A stretch of 64,000 bases of DNA from Yoonia sp. BS5-3 (GTDB lineage Bacteria; Pseudomonadota; Alphaproteobacteria; Rhodobacterales; Rhodobacteraceae), in contig NZ_CP150951.2 in the NCBI RefSeq assembly GCF_038069655.2, forward strand, positions 3,436,001 through 3,500,000. Reading direction: 5' to 3'. This document shows positions 8,871 through 17,709 of this stretch, piece by piece; the stretch's first letter is position 1; the number at the start of each line of letters is the position of its first letter. Below the pieces are notes generated by a model, which did no database searches, was not told the DNA's origin, and worked only from the letters and a program-made list of their open reading frames with translations. A program made the position numbers and the translations under genes.

Positions 8871-8932
8871 CAATTAGTCGGCCAAGTCCGACAGGGAGAA
8901 TAACGAAGAAGGGTCCGCGAGGGCCCTTTTTC
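8871..8932 (+). ncRNA. Candidate short RNA 2, complementary to RNA 1
   Basis: About 62 nt between the promoter at 8836-8864 and the terminator at 8905-8932. A small hairpin GTCGG (8877-8881)/CCGAC (8888-8892) presents the loop CCAAGT, which is part of the 16-nt stretch 8883-8898 that can pair completely (one G-U) with 8780-8795 of RNA 1. It has no start codon in a credible context. It could act in trans on RNA 1 or be the leader of the IalB gene at 9050 if the terminator is read through. Confidence 0.45.
8905..8932 (+). terminator. Intrinsic terminator with GCGA tetraloop
   Basis: GGGTCC (8911-8916) pairs with GGGCCC (8921-8926, one G-U) around a GCGA loop, a GNRA tetraloop. The stem is lengthened by GAAGAA against TTTTTC on its outside, and five T residues follow at 8927-8931. 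It lies 117 bases before the IalB-family gene, so it would attenuate or separate that gene from the upstream RNAs. Confidence 0.78.
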
Positions 8933-9049
8933 TATGTCTGGACCCCGCGTATTTGTGAGCAAACAACTGCCAAACCGCATGTATTTGGCGCTGACAGCAT
9001 CTGGTCTGCGTGCTAAGCCCCTGCGCAAAGAACAAAAGGACATAATAAA

Positions 9050-9649
9050 ATGCGCAGTATCACAACAGCCGTCACGCTGGCCGCATGCCTCGTTTTCACA
9101 GGCATGGCATCCGCACAAGAAACGCAAGCCGCCGAAGAAGAAGCCCCCGCAGCGCCGACAGACCTGGATTTGGGCGAACCGGTTGGTCCGCAGATCGGTC
9201 AGCCTTATGTTTTGCAGACTTTTGGCGACTGGGAAATGCGCTGCATTAAGCAGCCCGAGGGTGAGGACGAACCCTGCAACCTTTACCAATTGCTGCGTGA
9301 TGACAGCGGTGCAGCCGTTGCTGAATTCAACATGTTCCGCCTGCCAGAGGGCAATCAGGCCGCCGCCGGCGCAACGATCGTTGTCCCGCTTGAGACATTC
9401 CTGCCTGCGCAGCTGACCCTATCTGTGGACGGCCTGAACGCGCGGCGTTATCCGTTTACCTTCTGCAATGCAGCGGGCTGCGTTGTCCGCGCAGGATTTA
9501 CCGCCGAAGAGGTTGAAGCCTTCAAACGCGGCGCAACAGCCAATGTCCGCCTTGTACCAGCGGCCGATCCCAGCGCTGAGGTCAATTTGGCCGTTTCACT
9601 GACAGGCTTTACCGCAGGCTTTGACGGGGTTGTCACGCTCGAAGAATAG
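9050..9649 (+). CDS. Invasion-associated locus B (IalB) family periplasmic protein
   Basis: The 199-residue product has a signal peptide (residues 1-23, ending GMASA-Q), an acidic alanine-rich linker (24-50), then the IalB-type fold with FGDWEMRC at about 60-68 and a pair of cysteines in YPFTFCNAAGCVVRA. In Bartonella IalB is linked to host-cell entry, but free-living alphaproteobacteria carry many homologues of unknown role, and that is the case here. The ATG at 9050 follows AAAGGAC. It ends three bases before the convergent ketosynthase gene. Confidence 0.85.
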   Translation: MRSITTAVTLAACLVFTGMASAQETQAAEEEAPAAPTDLDLGEPVGPQIGQPYVLQTFGDWEMRCIKQPEGEDEPCNLYQLLRDDSGAAVAEFNMFRLPEGNQAAAGATIVVPLETFLPAQLTLSVDGLNARRYPFTFCNAAGCVVRAGFTAEEVEAFKRGATANVRLVPAADPSAEVNLAVSLTGFTAGFDGVVTLEE

Positions 9650-9652
9650 TTT

Positions 9653-10861
9653 TCAGTGCTTGCGCAGCGCCAGCACTGCGTTCAGCCCCCCAAATGCAAA
9701 CGCATTTGTCAGCGCGACGTCCACCCGGGCGTCGCGCGCTTCGTTTGGCACGACATCAAGCGCGCATTCGGGGTCTGGTTCTTCATAACCGATGGTTGGT
9801 GCGATCACACCGTCACGTAGCGCCATGATGCAGGCCAACAGCTCAACCGCGCCAGTGGCCCCAATCAGATGCCCATGCATCGATTTTGTGGACGAGATCA
9901 TCAACTGATCCGCATGCGCCCCAAACACATCTGCAACAGCCGAACATTCCGTTTTGTCATTTGCCGCCGTACCAGTCCCATGCGCATTGATATAGCCGAC
10001 CTGATCGGCGTCCAATTTTGCATCCGCCAGCGCCCCCGCAATTGCCCGGGCTGCCCCTTGTTTGGATGGCATGACAATATCGGACGCGTCCGAGGTCATC
10101 GCAAAACCTGCCACCTCGCATAAAATCTCGGCACCCCGTGCCTTGGCGTGTTCGTATTCTTCGAACACAAAAACCCCGGCTCCTTCACCCTGAACCATGC
10201 CGTTACGGGTGGCCGAGAATGGCCGACACGCATCACGTGACATCACGCGCAGCCCTTCCCATGCTTTGATCCCCCCGAAGCAAAGCATCGCCTCAGAGCC
10301 GCCGGTGACGATGACCTCGGTCATACCGCTGCGGATCATGTTAAAGGCCTGCCCCATCGCATGATTGGATGACGCGCACGCCGTCGCCACGGTGAAAGAC
10401 GGCCCGCGCAAGTTCCATTCCATCGAAACATGGCTGGCAGCCGCATTATTCATCAACTTGGGTACGATGAACGGGTGCACACGGTTCTTGCCGGCCTCAT
10501 AAACGGCGCGGTAGTTTTCATCTTGGGTGTTCAGCCCGCCCCCCGAAGTGCCGAGCACCACACCCGAGCGGTCCGCCAAACCACCAGAAAAATGCAGCCC
10601 CGATTGTGTAATCGCCTGACGTGCGGCAAGCAGGGTGAACTGCGTAAACCGATCATAAAGCGCGATTTGCTGACGGTTGAAATGCGCCGTTTCGTCGTAA
10701 TCCTTAATCTGGCCGCCAATCTGGATCGAAAGCCGGTCCACATCGGGAATGTCCAAGGCACCAATACCGCAGCGCCCCGCGCGCATCGCGCTAAGCGTCG
10801 CAGGCACATCGGCCCCAAGCGGATTGATGGTGCCCGCCCCAGTGATGACGACCCGGCGCAT
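9653..10861 (-). CDS. Beta-ketoacyl-ACP synthase (FabF-like, dedicated)
   Basis: Condensing enzyme that extends acyl-ACP with malonyl-ACP. The 402-residue protein has the KAS II catalytic triad Cys162 (VATACASSN), His294 (INAHGTGTAAND) and His331 (STKSMHGHLIGATG). It starts one base after the stop of the small acyl carrier protein gene and both sit upstream of an lpxD homologue on the same strand. That resembles the acpXL-fabF clusters that make special acyl chains for lipid A. A second, housekeeping FabF is presumably elsewhere. Substrate chain length cannot be read from the sequence. Confidence 0.88.
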   Translation of the reverse strand: MRRVVITGAGTINPLGADVPATLSAMRAGRCGIGALDIPDVDRLSIQIGGQIKDYDETAHFNRQQIALYDRFTQFTLLAARQAITQSGLHFSGGLADRSGVVLGTSGGGLNTQDENYRAVYEAGKNRVHPFIVPKLMNNAAASHVSMEWNLRGPSFTVATACASSNHAMGQAFNMIRSGMTEVIVTGGSEAMLCFGGIKAWEGLRVMSRDACRPFSATRNGMVQGEGAGVFVFEEYEHAKARGAEILCEVAGFAMTSDASDIVMPSKQGAARAIAGALADAKLDADQVGYINAHGTGTAANDKTECSAVADVFGAHADQLMISSTKSMHGHLIGATGAVELLACIMALRDGVIAPTIGYEEPDPECALDVVPNEARDARVDVALTNAFAFGGLNAVLALRKH

Positions 10862-10862
10862 C

Positions 10863-11123
10863 TTATGCGCTTTGCTCTTCTTTCAACTGGGTCACAGCGG
10901 CAATGATCGTGGCCACCGACGATATATCGAACGTGCTTGCTCCCGGATCATTCGCGTTGAAAGGCACAGAAATGTCGAAACGCTCTTCAATTGCAAAGAT
11001 GCTTTCAACAAGACCCAAGCTATCGATGCCGATATCCTCAAGCGTGCTTTCCATCTGGATATCTGTTGGCTCAAGCATGGCCTGCTCGGCGATAATTGCG
11101 ATTACCTGATCTTTGATGCTCAT
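10863..11123 (-). CDS. Acyl carrier protein, lipid A-associated type
   Basis: An 86-residue ACP with the phosphopantetheine attachment serine Ser35 in DIGIDSLGLVESIFAIEE. It is acidic and all-helical as expected. Its sequence departs from housekeeping AcpP in the stretch after helix II (FNANDPGASTFDI), and its partner genes are a ketosynthase and LpxD, so I infer a dedicated carrier in the style of AcpXL. It may be a functional equivalent without being an orthologue. Confidence 0.85.
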   Translation of the reverse strand: MSIKDQVIAIIAEQAMLEPTDIQMESTLEDIGIDSLGLVESIFAIEERFDISVPFNANDPGASTFDISSVATIIAAVTQLKEEQSA

Positions 11124-11200
11124 CGTCTTTATGGTCCATCATTGCGCGGATCGCGGCTTGCCGAAGATTTAGTCGCTCTGCCCACGGAATGGAACAGTGA

Positions 11201-12262
11201 TTAACGCTTCATGAGGTCGCGCATCATTCGCGGTAAGCGGCGCAGCGCCTTATAGCTTTCGATATGGGTTTGCATCTTGGTTGCAGGATAGCCCATCATC
11301 ACCCGCCCCGCAGGGACATTGGACAGCACAACCGACCCGCCCCCCAACACAACATCATCCCCGACCGAAAGGTTATCGGCAACGCCAGCTTTGCCGCCAA
11401 CAACCACCCTGTCGCCGATCACAGTCGATCCGGCCACGCCAGCCTGCGCGCAAAGCAGGCAGTGATCGCCCACAATCACGTTGTGCCCGACCTGCACCAG
11501 ATTATCGATCTTTGTACCCTGTCCGACGCGGGTTGCGCGGATTGTTCCAGCATCAACCGTGGAATTTGCGCCAATTTCCACATCATCGCCAATCTCAACC
11601 CCGCCCAGCGAATGGATCCTGTGCCAAGTTGGATCTTCGGGTGCCTGCATGGGCTTTTCACCCAAAGTCTCGCGCGCAAGTTCCACATTGGAAGGCGCCA
11701 CACTGACAAAAGAAAAGCCATCGCCGCCAATTGCCACATTCGGCTGCAAGATCACACGGGCACCCAGACGCACATGACGCTGCAATCGTACGCCCGCATG
11801 AAGCTGGCACCCAGCGCCGATCTGCACGCCAGCTGCGATGCTCACATGATCAGCGATCCAGCATCCCGGTCCAATGACCACACCCGCGCCAATCACTGAA
11901 AACGGCCCAATCGTCGCGTCATCCGCGATTTGCGCTGTTTCATCGATCAAGGCATGCGGGCTAATACCCGTTCTTGGCAAAGGCGGATCAAGCATCTGCG
12001 TCAACTGAGCCATCGCTAGCCGGGCGCGCGGCGCGACAATTGCCGCCTCCAGCCCCAAAGCCTGCCAATCGGCCCCCGGCCAAATCACAGCAGCCCGCGC
12101 GTTCCCCTGCGCCAATGCATCGCCATAGGCGGGCGACATCGCCAACGCTAAATCATGCGGCCCGGCGCTTGCTGGTTCTGCCGCACCGTTGACCAAAAGC
12201 GAAACGGCGCCAAGGGCTTCTGCCCCAAGCGCCGCTGCGATATCTTGAACCGAATAAGGCAT
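11201..12262 (-). CDS. lpxD: UDP-3-O-acylglucosamine N-acyltransferase LpxD
   Basis: Adds the N-linked 3-hydroxyacyl chain during lipid A synthesis, using acyl-ACP. The start is the ATG at 12262 (MPYSVQDIAAALG), preceded by GGGGGA; a longer frame exists upstream but overlaps the next gene's end without a ribosome site. The N-terminal uridine-binding domain (about 1-100) is followed by many hexapeptide repeats forming a left-handed beta-helix. The catalytic histidine is in WHRIHSLGGVEIGDDVEIG. The length of 353 fits. Its position next to a dedicated ACP and ketosynthase suggests matched acyl-donor supply. Confidence 0.9.
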   Translation of the reverse strand: MPYSVQDIAAALGAEALGAVSLLVNGAAEPASAGPHDLALAMSPAYGDALAQGNARAAVIWPGADWQALGLEAAIVAPRARLAMAQLTQMLDPPLPRTGISPHALIDETAQIADDATIGPFSVIGAGVVIGPGCWIADHVSIAAGVQIGAGCQLHAGVRLQRHVRLGARVILQPNVAIGGDGFSFVSVAPSNVELARETLGEKPMQAPEDPTWHRIHSLGGVEIGDDVEIGANSTVDAGTIRATRVGQGTKIDNLVQVGHNVIVGDHCLLCAQAGVAGSTVIGDRVVVGGKAGVADNLSVGDDVVLGGGSVVLSNVPAGRVMMGYPATKMQTHIESYKALRRLPRMMRDLMKR

Positions 12263-12294
12263 CTTTCCCCCGGGATCATCTTCCGGGATCAGAC

Positions 12295-13911
12295 CTAACC
12301 GCCTACGGCGCGGATCACCACCCCTTCGCGGGCAAGCGCGTTCCAAATCCGGCCATCCCGGCCATACACATCGCGGCGATACTGCATGGGGCCTTCGGCC
12401 TGCGTAAAGGCCGTCCGGTAGACCAGATGCACCGGCACTGGCGATGCCAGATCAACCCGGCGTTCGCGCCCTGTGCGCAGCTCAGCCTGAAAGAACCCTT
12501 CAGGGTCCGAGACCTGCGGCGACAGCAGCTCATATGCGAAATCAAAAGGATCCGCGAGACGAATGCAACCATGGCTGTAAGCGCGGGTTTCACGACCAAA
12601 CAGGCTTTTTGCAGGGGTGTCGTGCAGGTAGATATTGTGACGGTTTGGGAACATGAACTTCACCAACCCCAACGCATTCCCTCGGCTTGGCGGCTGACGC
12701 ATCGAATACGGGAAATTCGACTGGGTATATTGCGTAAAGTCGACAGCATTACGATCAACCACACGGCCCCTTGCATCAGTGATGATCAACTGATTCACCG
12801 AATTCGGATTCTCTTGCAGCTGCGGCAGATATTCTTTGGTGATGATCGAACGTGGTACGTACCAGCTGGGATTGATCACCATAAATTCCATCACGTCAGA
12901 GAATTCGGGGCTGACACGGTCATGCTGGTTGGCACCAATCACCGAACGGGTTGAAAACGTTACCGTGTCATTATCGATGATCTTGGCGGTGAAATCGGTC
13001 AGGTTGACCCAGACATGGCGCTGACCACGCGGACGGTTGATCCAACGCTCGCGCTCCATCGCGACGGTAATCGAGCGCAAACGCTCAGCCACGGAGCGGT
13101 TTACTTCGCGCAAAGTCCCCGGACCTGCCGTTCCGTCTATCGCGAGCCCATGGGCCTGCTGAAAACGCTGAACTGCGCCAAAGATTTCGTCATCATAGGT
13201 TTGGGTATTTGTCCGCCCAAGAAAGCCCATTGTGATCAAACGGTTACGCAGCGCCACAACATTCGCGCCACTATTGCCACGCTCAAGCTTGTTGCCGCCA
13301 ACGGTCGGGCCCCAACCGCCTTCGGCCAATAGACGCTCCATCTCCATCTTTTGACGCATCAGGCGCGTATATTCAGGTGATTGCGGCGGCAAGGAACGCA
13401 AGAAAGCTGCAGGGTTTGATTGAACAAAGGCCTGAATCGTGGAAAGCCGCGCACGGTAAGGCACCTGACGGTGAATATTACCGTCAACACGGGACGGAAC
13501 CAAAATACCCGTCTGAACATCACGTGCATATTGCAGGAACAAACGGCTCAGCTCGACCTCAACCCGGCCCTGCTCAGCCGGTGTATTGGCCGCTTGCATC
13601 TGCGCCATCAAAGCATCCGCGTCGTAACGGTCGGCTGGTAAGCCATGATCGCCCGCAGCCGCGAAAGCTGTCATAAGTGCGTTGCGACGCGCCCGGTCAC
13701 GGTTGCTGCTCCAAATGCCTTCAAAATTCCGGGCCCGGTAGAATGCGACAAGATCATCGTCGCGCGCAGCCGCTTGTGCGACGGCCTGGCGAAACTCGGT
13801 CACCTGCGCCTGCGCCACGCGCGGTGCCGACACAGTGAAAGTCAAAACAAAAGTAAGAAAAGCAAGGAAATAACCAAAACTGAATTGGCGTGGCAGACAA
13901 CGCTGTCCCAT
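12295..13911 (-). CDS. L,D-transpeptidase with peptidoglycan-binding domain (LdtD/YcbB type)
   Basis: Forms 3-3 cross-links in peptidoglycan in the periplasm. The 538-residue protein has a signal peptide (1-36, ending VAQAQ), an L,D-transpeptidase scaffold domain (about 40-190), a PG_binding_1 domain (about 205-275, NSGANVVALRNRLITMGF) and a YkuD catalytic domain (about 300-475). The nucleophile Cys449 sits in AYSHGCIRLADPFDFA. Length and domain order match the YcbB class. The divergent neighbour at 14229 is a DUF882 protein with a predicted peptidase-like fold, so the pair may both concern the cell wall. Confidence 0.92.
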   Translation of the reverse strand: MGQRCLPRQFSFGYFLAFLTFVLTFTVSAPRVAQAQVTEFRQAVAQAAARDDDLVAFYRARNFEGIWSSNRDRARRNALMTAFAAAGDHGLPADRYDADALMAQMQAANTPAEQGRVEVELSRLFLQYARDVQTGILVPSRVDGNIHRQVPYRARLSTIQAFVQSNPAAFLRSLPPQSPEYTRLMRQKMEMERLLAEGGWGPTVGGNKLERGNSGANVVALRNRLITMGFLGRTNTQTYDDEIFGAVQRFQQAHGLAIDGTAGPGTLREVNRSVAERLRSITVAMERERWINRPRGQRHVWVNLTDFTAKIIDNDTVTFSTRSVIGANQHDRVSPEFSDVMEFMVINPSWYVPRSIITKEYLPQLQENPNSVNQLIITDARGRVVDRNAVDFTQYTQSNFPYSMRQPPSRGNALGLVKFMFPNRHNIYLHDTPAKSLFGRETRAYSHGCIRLADPFDFAYELLSPQVSDPEGFFQAELRTGRERRVDLASPVPVHLVYRTAFTQAEGPMQYRRDVYGRDGRIWNALAREGVVIRAVGG

Positions 13912-14228
13912 GAAGACGAACCTTTACGTAATTGTAAGCTTAAGATACCGCAGCAGACGCGACATTGGGGAGTATGAATATCCATACCCAAAGCGTGTCT
14001 ATTCATATCGGCGTGATCGTTTACGCTAAGTGAACACTGTTGCGCGAATGCACCCATTAGATCTTAGCAAGGCAGGAATACCTGACCAATTCTGCGCAAT
14101 AACTCGCCGATTTCCCCCTTGTTAACCTAAAAAGTGTTAATCAGCTCTTGGTCAACGAATCAAAATGTGTCATAGATGAAATACATCTTGGGGGCTTAAT
14201 AGCAAAAACCTGCCGAAGGCGGGTAAAG
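13912..14228. other. Divergent intergenic region, AT-rich
   Basis: 317 bases between the L,D-transpeptidase and the DUF882 gene. It is clearly more AT-rich than the flanks and should hold both promoters. A TTAAC/GTTAA inverted pair (14122-14126 and 14136-14140) is present, but its spacing is wrong for CtrA. No RNA gene or open frame is convincing. Confidence 0.4.
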
Positions 14229-14825
14229 ATGGGCGACGGGACAGGCGCTACTGACATGACGAAAAAGACATCTGCGGGACTAACCCGTCGTGGTTTAATG
14301 AGTGCGTTTGCGGCATCTGCAGTAGCAGCGGCCCCAACTTATTCTAACGCAGCAGGTTTTCTACGTGGCGCCGGTGATGTGCGCCGCATAGCCATGCGCT
14401 CGGGCCGGACTGGCGAACAGCTTGATACCATTTATTGGATTGAGGGCGAATACATCGCCGAGGCGGTGCGTGAGATTAACGTGCACATGCGCGACTGGCG
14501 CACAGGTGAAGCCGTTCAGATGGATTTGCGCACCATCGATATCATGGCTGCTTCCCTAAATCTGATGGAAACGTCGGAACCCTATCTTCTTCTTTCCGGC
14601 TACCGGTCCCCACAAACAAATGCGATGCTCAGCACGCGGTCATCTGGCGTGGCACGGAATTCTTTGCACATGCGCGGTCAGGCTGCTGATCTGCGCCTGC
14701 AAAGCCGGACACCAACACAAATGGCAAATGCTGCGCTGGCCTGCCGGGCTGGCGGTGTTGGCCGCTATCCAGGGTCAAATTTCGTGCATATGGATTGCGG
14801 CCCAATCCGCAGCTGGCGCGGTTAA
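14229..14825 (+). CDS. DUF882 (YcbK-like, M15-type) Tat-exported protein
   Basis: Predicted zinc peptidase-like protein related to E. coli YcbK and to D,D-carboxypeptidases. The N-terminus carries a twin-arginine signal (LTRRGLMSAFAASAVAAAP). The metal-site residues of the family are present: His and Asp in SLHMRGQAADLR and His in FVHMDCGPIRSW. I chose the ATG at 14229 because GAAGGCGGG lies 6-14 bases ahead; an in-frame ATG at 14256 is the alternative and keeps the whole Tat signal. A terminator follows at once. Confidence 0.85.
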   Translation: MGDGTGATDMTKKTSAGLTRRGLMSAFAASAVAAAPTYSNAAGFLRGAGDVRRIAMRSGRTGEQLDTIYWIEGEYIAEAVREINVHMRDWRTGEAVQMDLRTIDIMAASLNLMETSEPYLLLSGYRSPQTNAMLSTRSSGVARNSLHMRGQAADLRLQSRTPTQMANAALACRAGGVGRYPGSNFVHMDCGPIRSWRG

Positions 14826-14838
14826 GCGGCACGTGACG

Positions 14839-14861
14839 AAAGCGCCTTATGGCGCTTTTTT
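14839..14861 (+). terminator. Intrinsic terminator after DUF882 gene
   Basis: AAAGCGCC (14839-14846) and GGCGCTTT (14851-14858) form an eight-base stem with a TTAT loop, merging into a run of T residues to 14861. It lies 14 bases past the stop codon. Confidence 0.85.
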
Positions 14862-15034
14862 CTGTTATAGAAGAACATTCTATACTCAAAAGCTCATGTT
14901 CGTCTGGCCGATTGCGCTGGGATAAATGCGGTTTTCGAAAAATCGCGCGGGCCAAGACCGTTTGCAGTTGTTTTCACCAGGCTCGGCCCTATCTGAACGG
15001 TGATAAGTAATCGAATTGCGGTCGGGACATTTAA

Positions 15035-17293
15035 GTGACTGAAACGACAGCCCCGCGCTGGATAACGCTTGCAGGCCTCCTGCCCGTGATTGTGGCAGGG
15101 GGGCTTTTTGTCTTTTTTGTCCAGATGGTGCCATCGATTGCCGCTGGGGACAGCCTGCGTTTCGTTTGGTCTTGGGTGCCAAGTCTGGGGGTCAATATCA
15201 GTTTTCTGGTTGATGGCCTTTCCCTCACCTTTGCGCTGCTCATCTCGGGGATCGGTGCTTTGGTGATGCTCTATTCGGCCCGCTATCTGGGTGGGCATCA
15301 TCATCAGGCGCGGTTTTCGCTGTTTCTGACCAGCTTTATGATCGCCATGCTGGGTGTCGTTTTGTCAGACAACCTTTTGGGGTTGTTTGTCTTTTGGGAA
15401 CTAACCACGATCACCTCTTATCTTTTGATTGGTTTTGGTCATGCGGCACCAAAATCAAGGCGGTCGGCCTTGCAGGCCTTGCTGGTCACCGGCACTGGAG
15501 GTTTAGCGCTGCTTGCAGGGATTGTCCTGATCGGCAATGCGGCGGGTACTTTTGAACTTTCAGAAATCCGCGCAATGCCAGGGGTCGTACTGGATAGCGC
15601 GCTGTATCTGCCGATACTCGGCTTGGTGTTGCTTGCGACCTTTACCAAATCCGCACAGATCCCTTTTCATTTCTGGCTGCCCAACGCGATGGCCGCCCCG
15701 ACCCCGGTCAGCGCTTATTTGCACTCGGCAACGATGGTCAAGGCCGGTATCTATCTGCTCGCGCGATTGCATCCGACGCTCAGCGGCACCGAGATTTGGT
15801 TATGGACATTGACGATCTTCGGCGCCGTGACGATGGTTTTTGCATCCGTTATGGCCTTGCGGCAAACCGATCTAAAGTTGGCGCTGGCTTACACGACGTT
15901 GATGGCGCTTGGGGCGCTGACCCTGTTGTTAAGCAACGATAGCCCTTACACAATCACAGCTGCTGCGACCTTTCTGATCGTGCATTCGCTTTATAAGGCC
16001 GCGCTGTTTTTGGTTGTGGGAATTTTGGACAATCAAACAGGCACGCGCGAGGCTAACAAGCTGTTTGGCATGGCCCGCGCCATGCCCGTCACCGCGGGCG
16101 CGGCGGCTGTGGCCGCGTTTTCGATGGCCGGTTTTCCACCTTTCCTGGGATTTATCGGCAAAGAATTGAAATATGCAGGCGCGATTGCCGTAGCATCCGA
16201 GCCGATCTTTGTTGCAGGCGCAGTCCTGATCGCCAGTGCGTTAATGGTCGCGATCGCAGGTATCGTATCGTTCCGCCCATTTTGGAGCAAATCCGGCGCC
16301 CCAATTCCTAATGTGACCGAAGCCCCTTGGCCGATGCTTGTCGGCCCGGTGGTATTAGCGGCGCTTGGGGCTCTTTTTGGGATTTTTCCTGATGTGCTGG
16401 CCAATACGCTTGTTAACCCGACCGTAGCGTCCATTCTGGGACCGGCCGAAGAGCCAAAGCCACTGCAACTATGGGCGGGCGTGAACTTGCCTCTCGCGTT
16501 GAGCGTGGCGACATTCATCTTGGGCTTTGCGATCTATCGCTACAAATTGGTGCTACGGGCCTGGTTGATCACAGTGACCGATCGCGGGCCCAGCTTTGAC
16601 AATGGTTGGGATAAATTGCTGGCGGCCGTTCTTGCGGGGGCAAAGTGGCAGACCCGCTTGCTGCAAACAGGCGTGTTGCGCCGCTACATGTTTGTGACCT
16701 TCGGCACGGCGTTGGCAGCCCTAGCAGGCACTTTGATCATCAAAGATAGCTTTGCCCCTGACATGAACCTGCCCGACGTATCGGTGACAGATTGGTTGGT
16801 TTTCCTGCTGGTGCTTTTAGGCGCCGCACTGACGGTCATGACCCAATCACGGATCACCGCCATCGCAGGGCTCGGGGTGGTGGGGATCGGTATGGCCATG
16901 ATCTTTATCCTTTACAGCGCACCTGACGTGGCGATCACGCAGCTGCTTGTTGAGACGCTTGTCGTTGTTCTCTTTGCCGCAGCCGCGTTGCGGCTTCCCA
17001 AAATGGGCGCCGAACCTTTGCGCCGCCGCCCCTTCGACGCTGTTCTGGCAATTGGCCTTGGCGTGACCACGACGACCATCTTGCTGATGGCCACGGCTGG
17101 CCCAATCGATCTGGAGCTGACCGAGTTTTTCCAAACGGCCAGTTGGCCCAAGGCCTATGGGCAGAACATTGTAAACGTCATTCTTGTCGATTTCCGCGCG
17201 CTCGATACGTTTGGGGAAATCGCCGTTGTTCTTGTCGCCGCCATCAGCATTTACGCGTTGATCAAAAGTAGCCCTGGAAAGGATCAGCCATGA
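15035..17293 (+). CDS. mrpA: Mrp-type Na+(K+)/H+ antiporter subunit A
   Basis: Largest membrane subunit of the seven-part Mrp cation/proton antiporter, homologous to complex I NuoL. The 752 residues contain about 20 hydrophobic segments. The essential glutamate of the family is Glu122 in VFWELTTITSYLL, and the conserved Lys lies in SATMVKAGIYLLARLHP. A C-terminal DUF4040/MrpB-like region is present (about 580-740), but a separate mrpB follows. The start is a GTG at 15035. The downstream genes overlap by ATGA or TGATG, so the whole set should be translated as a coupled unit. Confidence 0.93.
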   Translation: MTETTAPRWITLAGLLPVIVAGGLFVFFVQMVPSIAAGDSLRFVWSWVPSLGVNISFLVDGLSLTFALLISGIGALVMLYSARYLGGHHHQARFSLFLTSFMIAMLGVVLSDNLLGLFVFWELTTITSYLLIGFGHAAPKSRRSALQALLVTGTGGLALLAGIVLIGNAAGTFELSEIRAMPGVVLDSALYLPILGLVLLATFTKSAQIPFHFWLPNAMAAPTPVSAYLHSATMVKAGIYLLARLHPTLSGTEIWLWTLTIFGAVTMVFASVMALRQTDLKLALAYTTLMALGALTLLLSNDSPYTITAAATFLIVHSLYKAALFLVVGILDNQTGTREANKLFGMARAMPVTAGAAAVAAFSMAGFPPFLGFIGKELKYAGAIAVASEPIFVAGAVLIASALMVAIAGIVSFRPFWSKSGAPIPNVTEAPWPMLVGPVVLAALGALFGIFPDVLANTLVNPTVASILGPAEEPKPLQLWAGVNLPLALSVATFILGFAIYRYKLVLRAWLITVTDRGPSFDNGWDKLLAAVLAGAKWQTRLLQTGVLRRYMFVTFGTALAALAGTLIIKDSFAPDMNLPDVSVTDWLVFLLVLLGAALTVMTQSRITAIAGLGVVGIGMAMIFILYSAPDVAITQLLVETLVVVLFAAAALRLPKMGAEPLRRRPFDAVLAIGLGVTTTTILLMATAGPIDLELTEFFQTASWPKAYGQNIVNVILVDFRALDTFGEIAVVLVAAISIYALIKSSPGKDQP

Positions 17294-17709
17294 ATTCGGT
17301 CATCCTGGTGGCTGCTGCACGGCTGCAAGTGGTGCTGCTGCTGATATTCTCGGCCTACATGATGCTCCGCGGGCACAATGCGCCGGGGGGCGGGTTCATT
17401 GGCGGACTGATCGCGGCGACTGGCTTTGTTGTTTACACCATTTCTTGCGGGACAAAAGACGCCCGCGCGGCATTGCGGTTTGATCCCGCCAGTATCGCCG
17501 GTGCGGGCCTTGGGATCGCGCTGCTGGCGGGTGTGATAGCCGCGTTTTGGGGCGACGCGTTTTTTACCGGACAATGGCTGTTCATCGGGGCAACCGAGAC
17601 CGAAAAGGGCCTGCCCCTGTCCACAGTTCTGGTCTTTGATATCGGCGTCTACCTTGTCGTTCTAGGGGCCGTGTTATCAATCGTTTTTGCCTTGGAAGAG
17701 AGCGACTGA
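17290..17709 (+). CDS. mrpB: Mrp antiporter subunit B
   Basis: 139 residues with four hydrophobic segments and the family signature LRGHNAPGGGFIGGLI. It overlaps mrpA by ATGA (17290-17293). A separate mrpB places the operon in the seven-gene group, in contrast to rhizobial pha operons in which A and B are fused. Confidence 0.93.
   Translation: MNSVILVAAARLQVVLLLIFSAYMMLRGHNAPGGGFIGGLIAATGFVVYTISCGTKDARAALRFDPASIAGAGLGIALLAGVIAAFWGDAFFTGQWLFIGATETEKGLPLSTVLVFDIGVYLVVLGAVLSIVFALEESD

Noticed and set aside
14122..14140. TTAAC...GTTAA as a CtrA site between the L,D-transpeptidase and DUF882 genes
   Set aside because: The two TTAA halves are 11 bases apart instead of 7.
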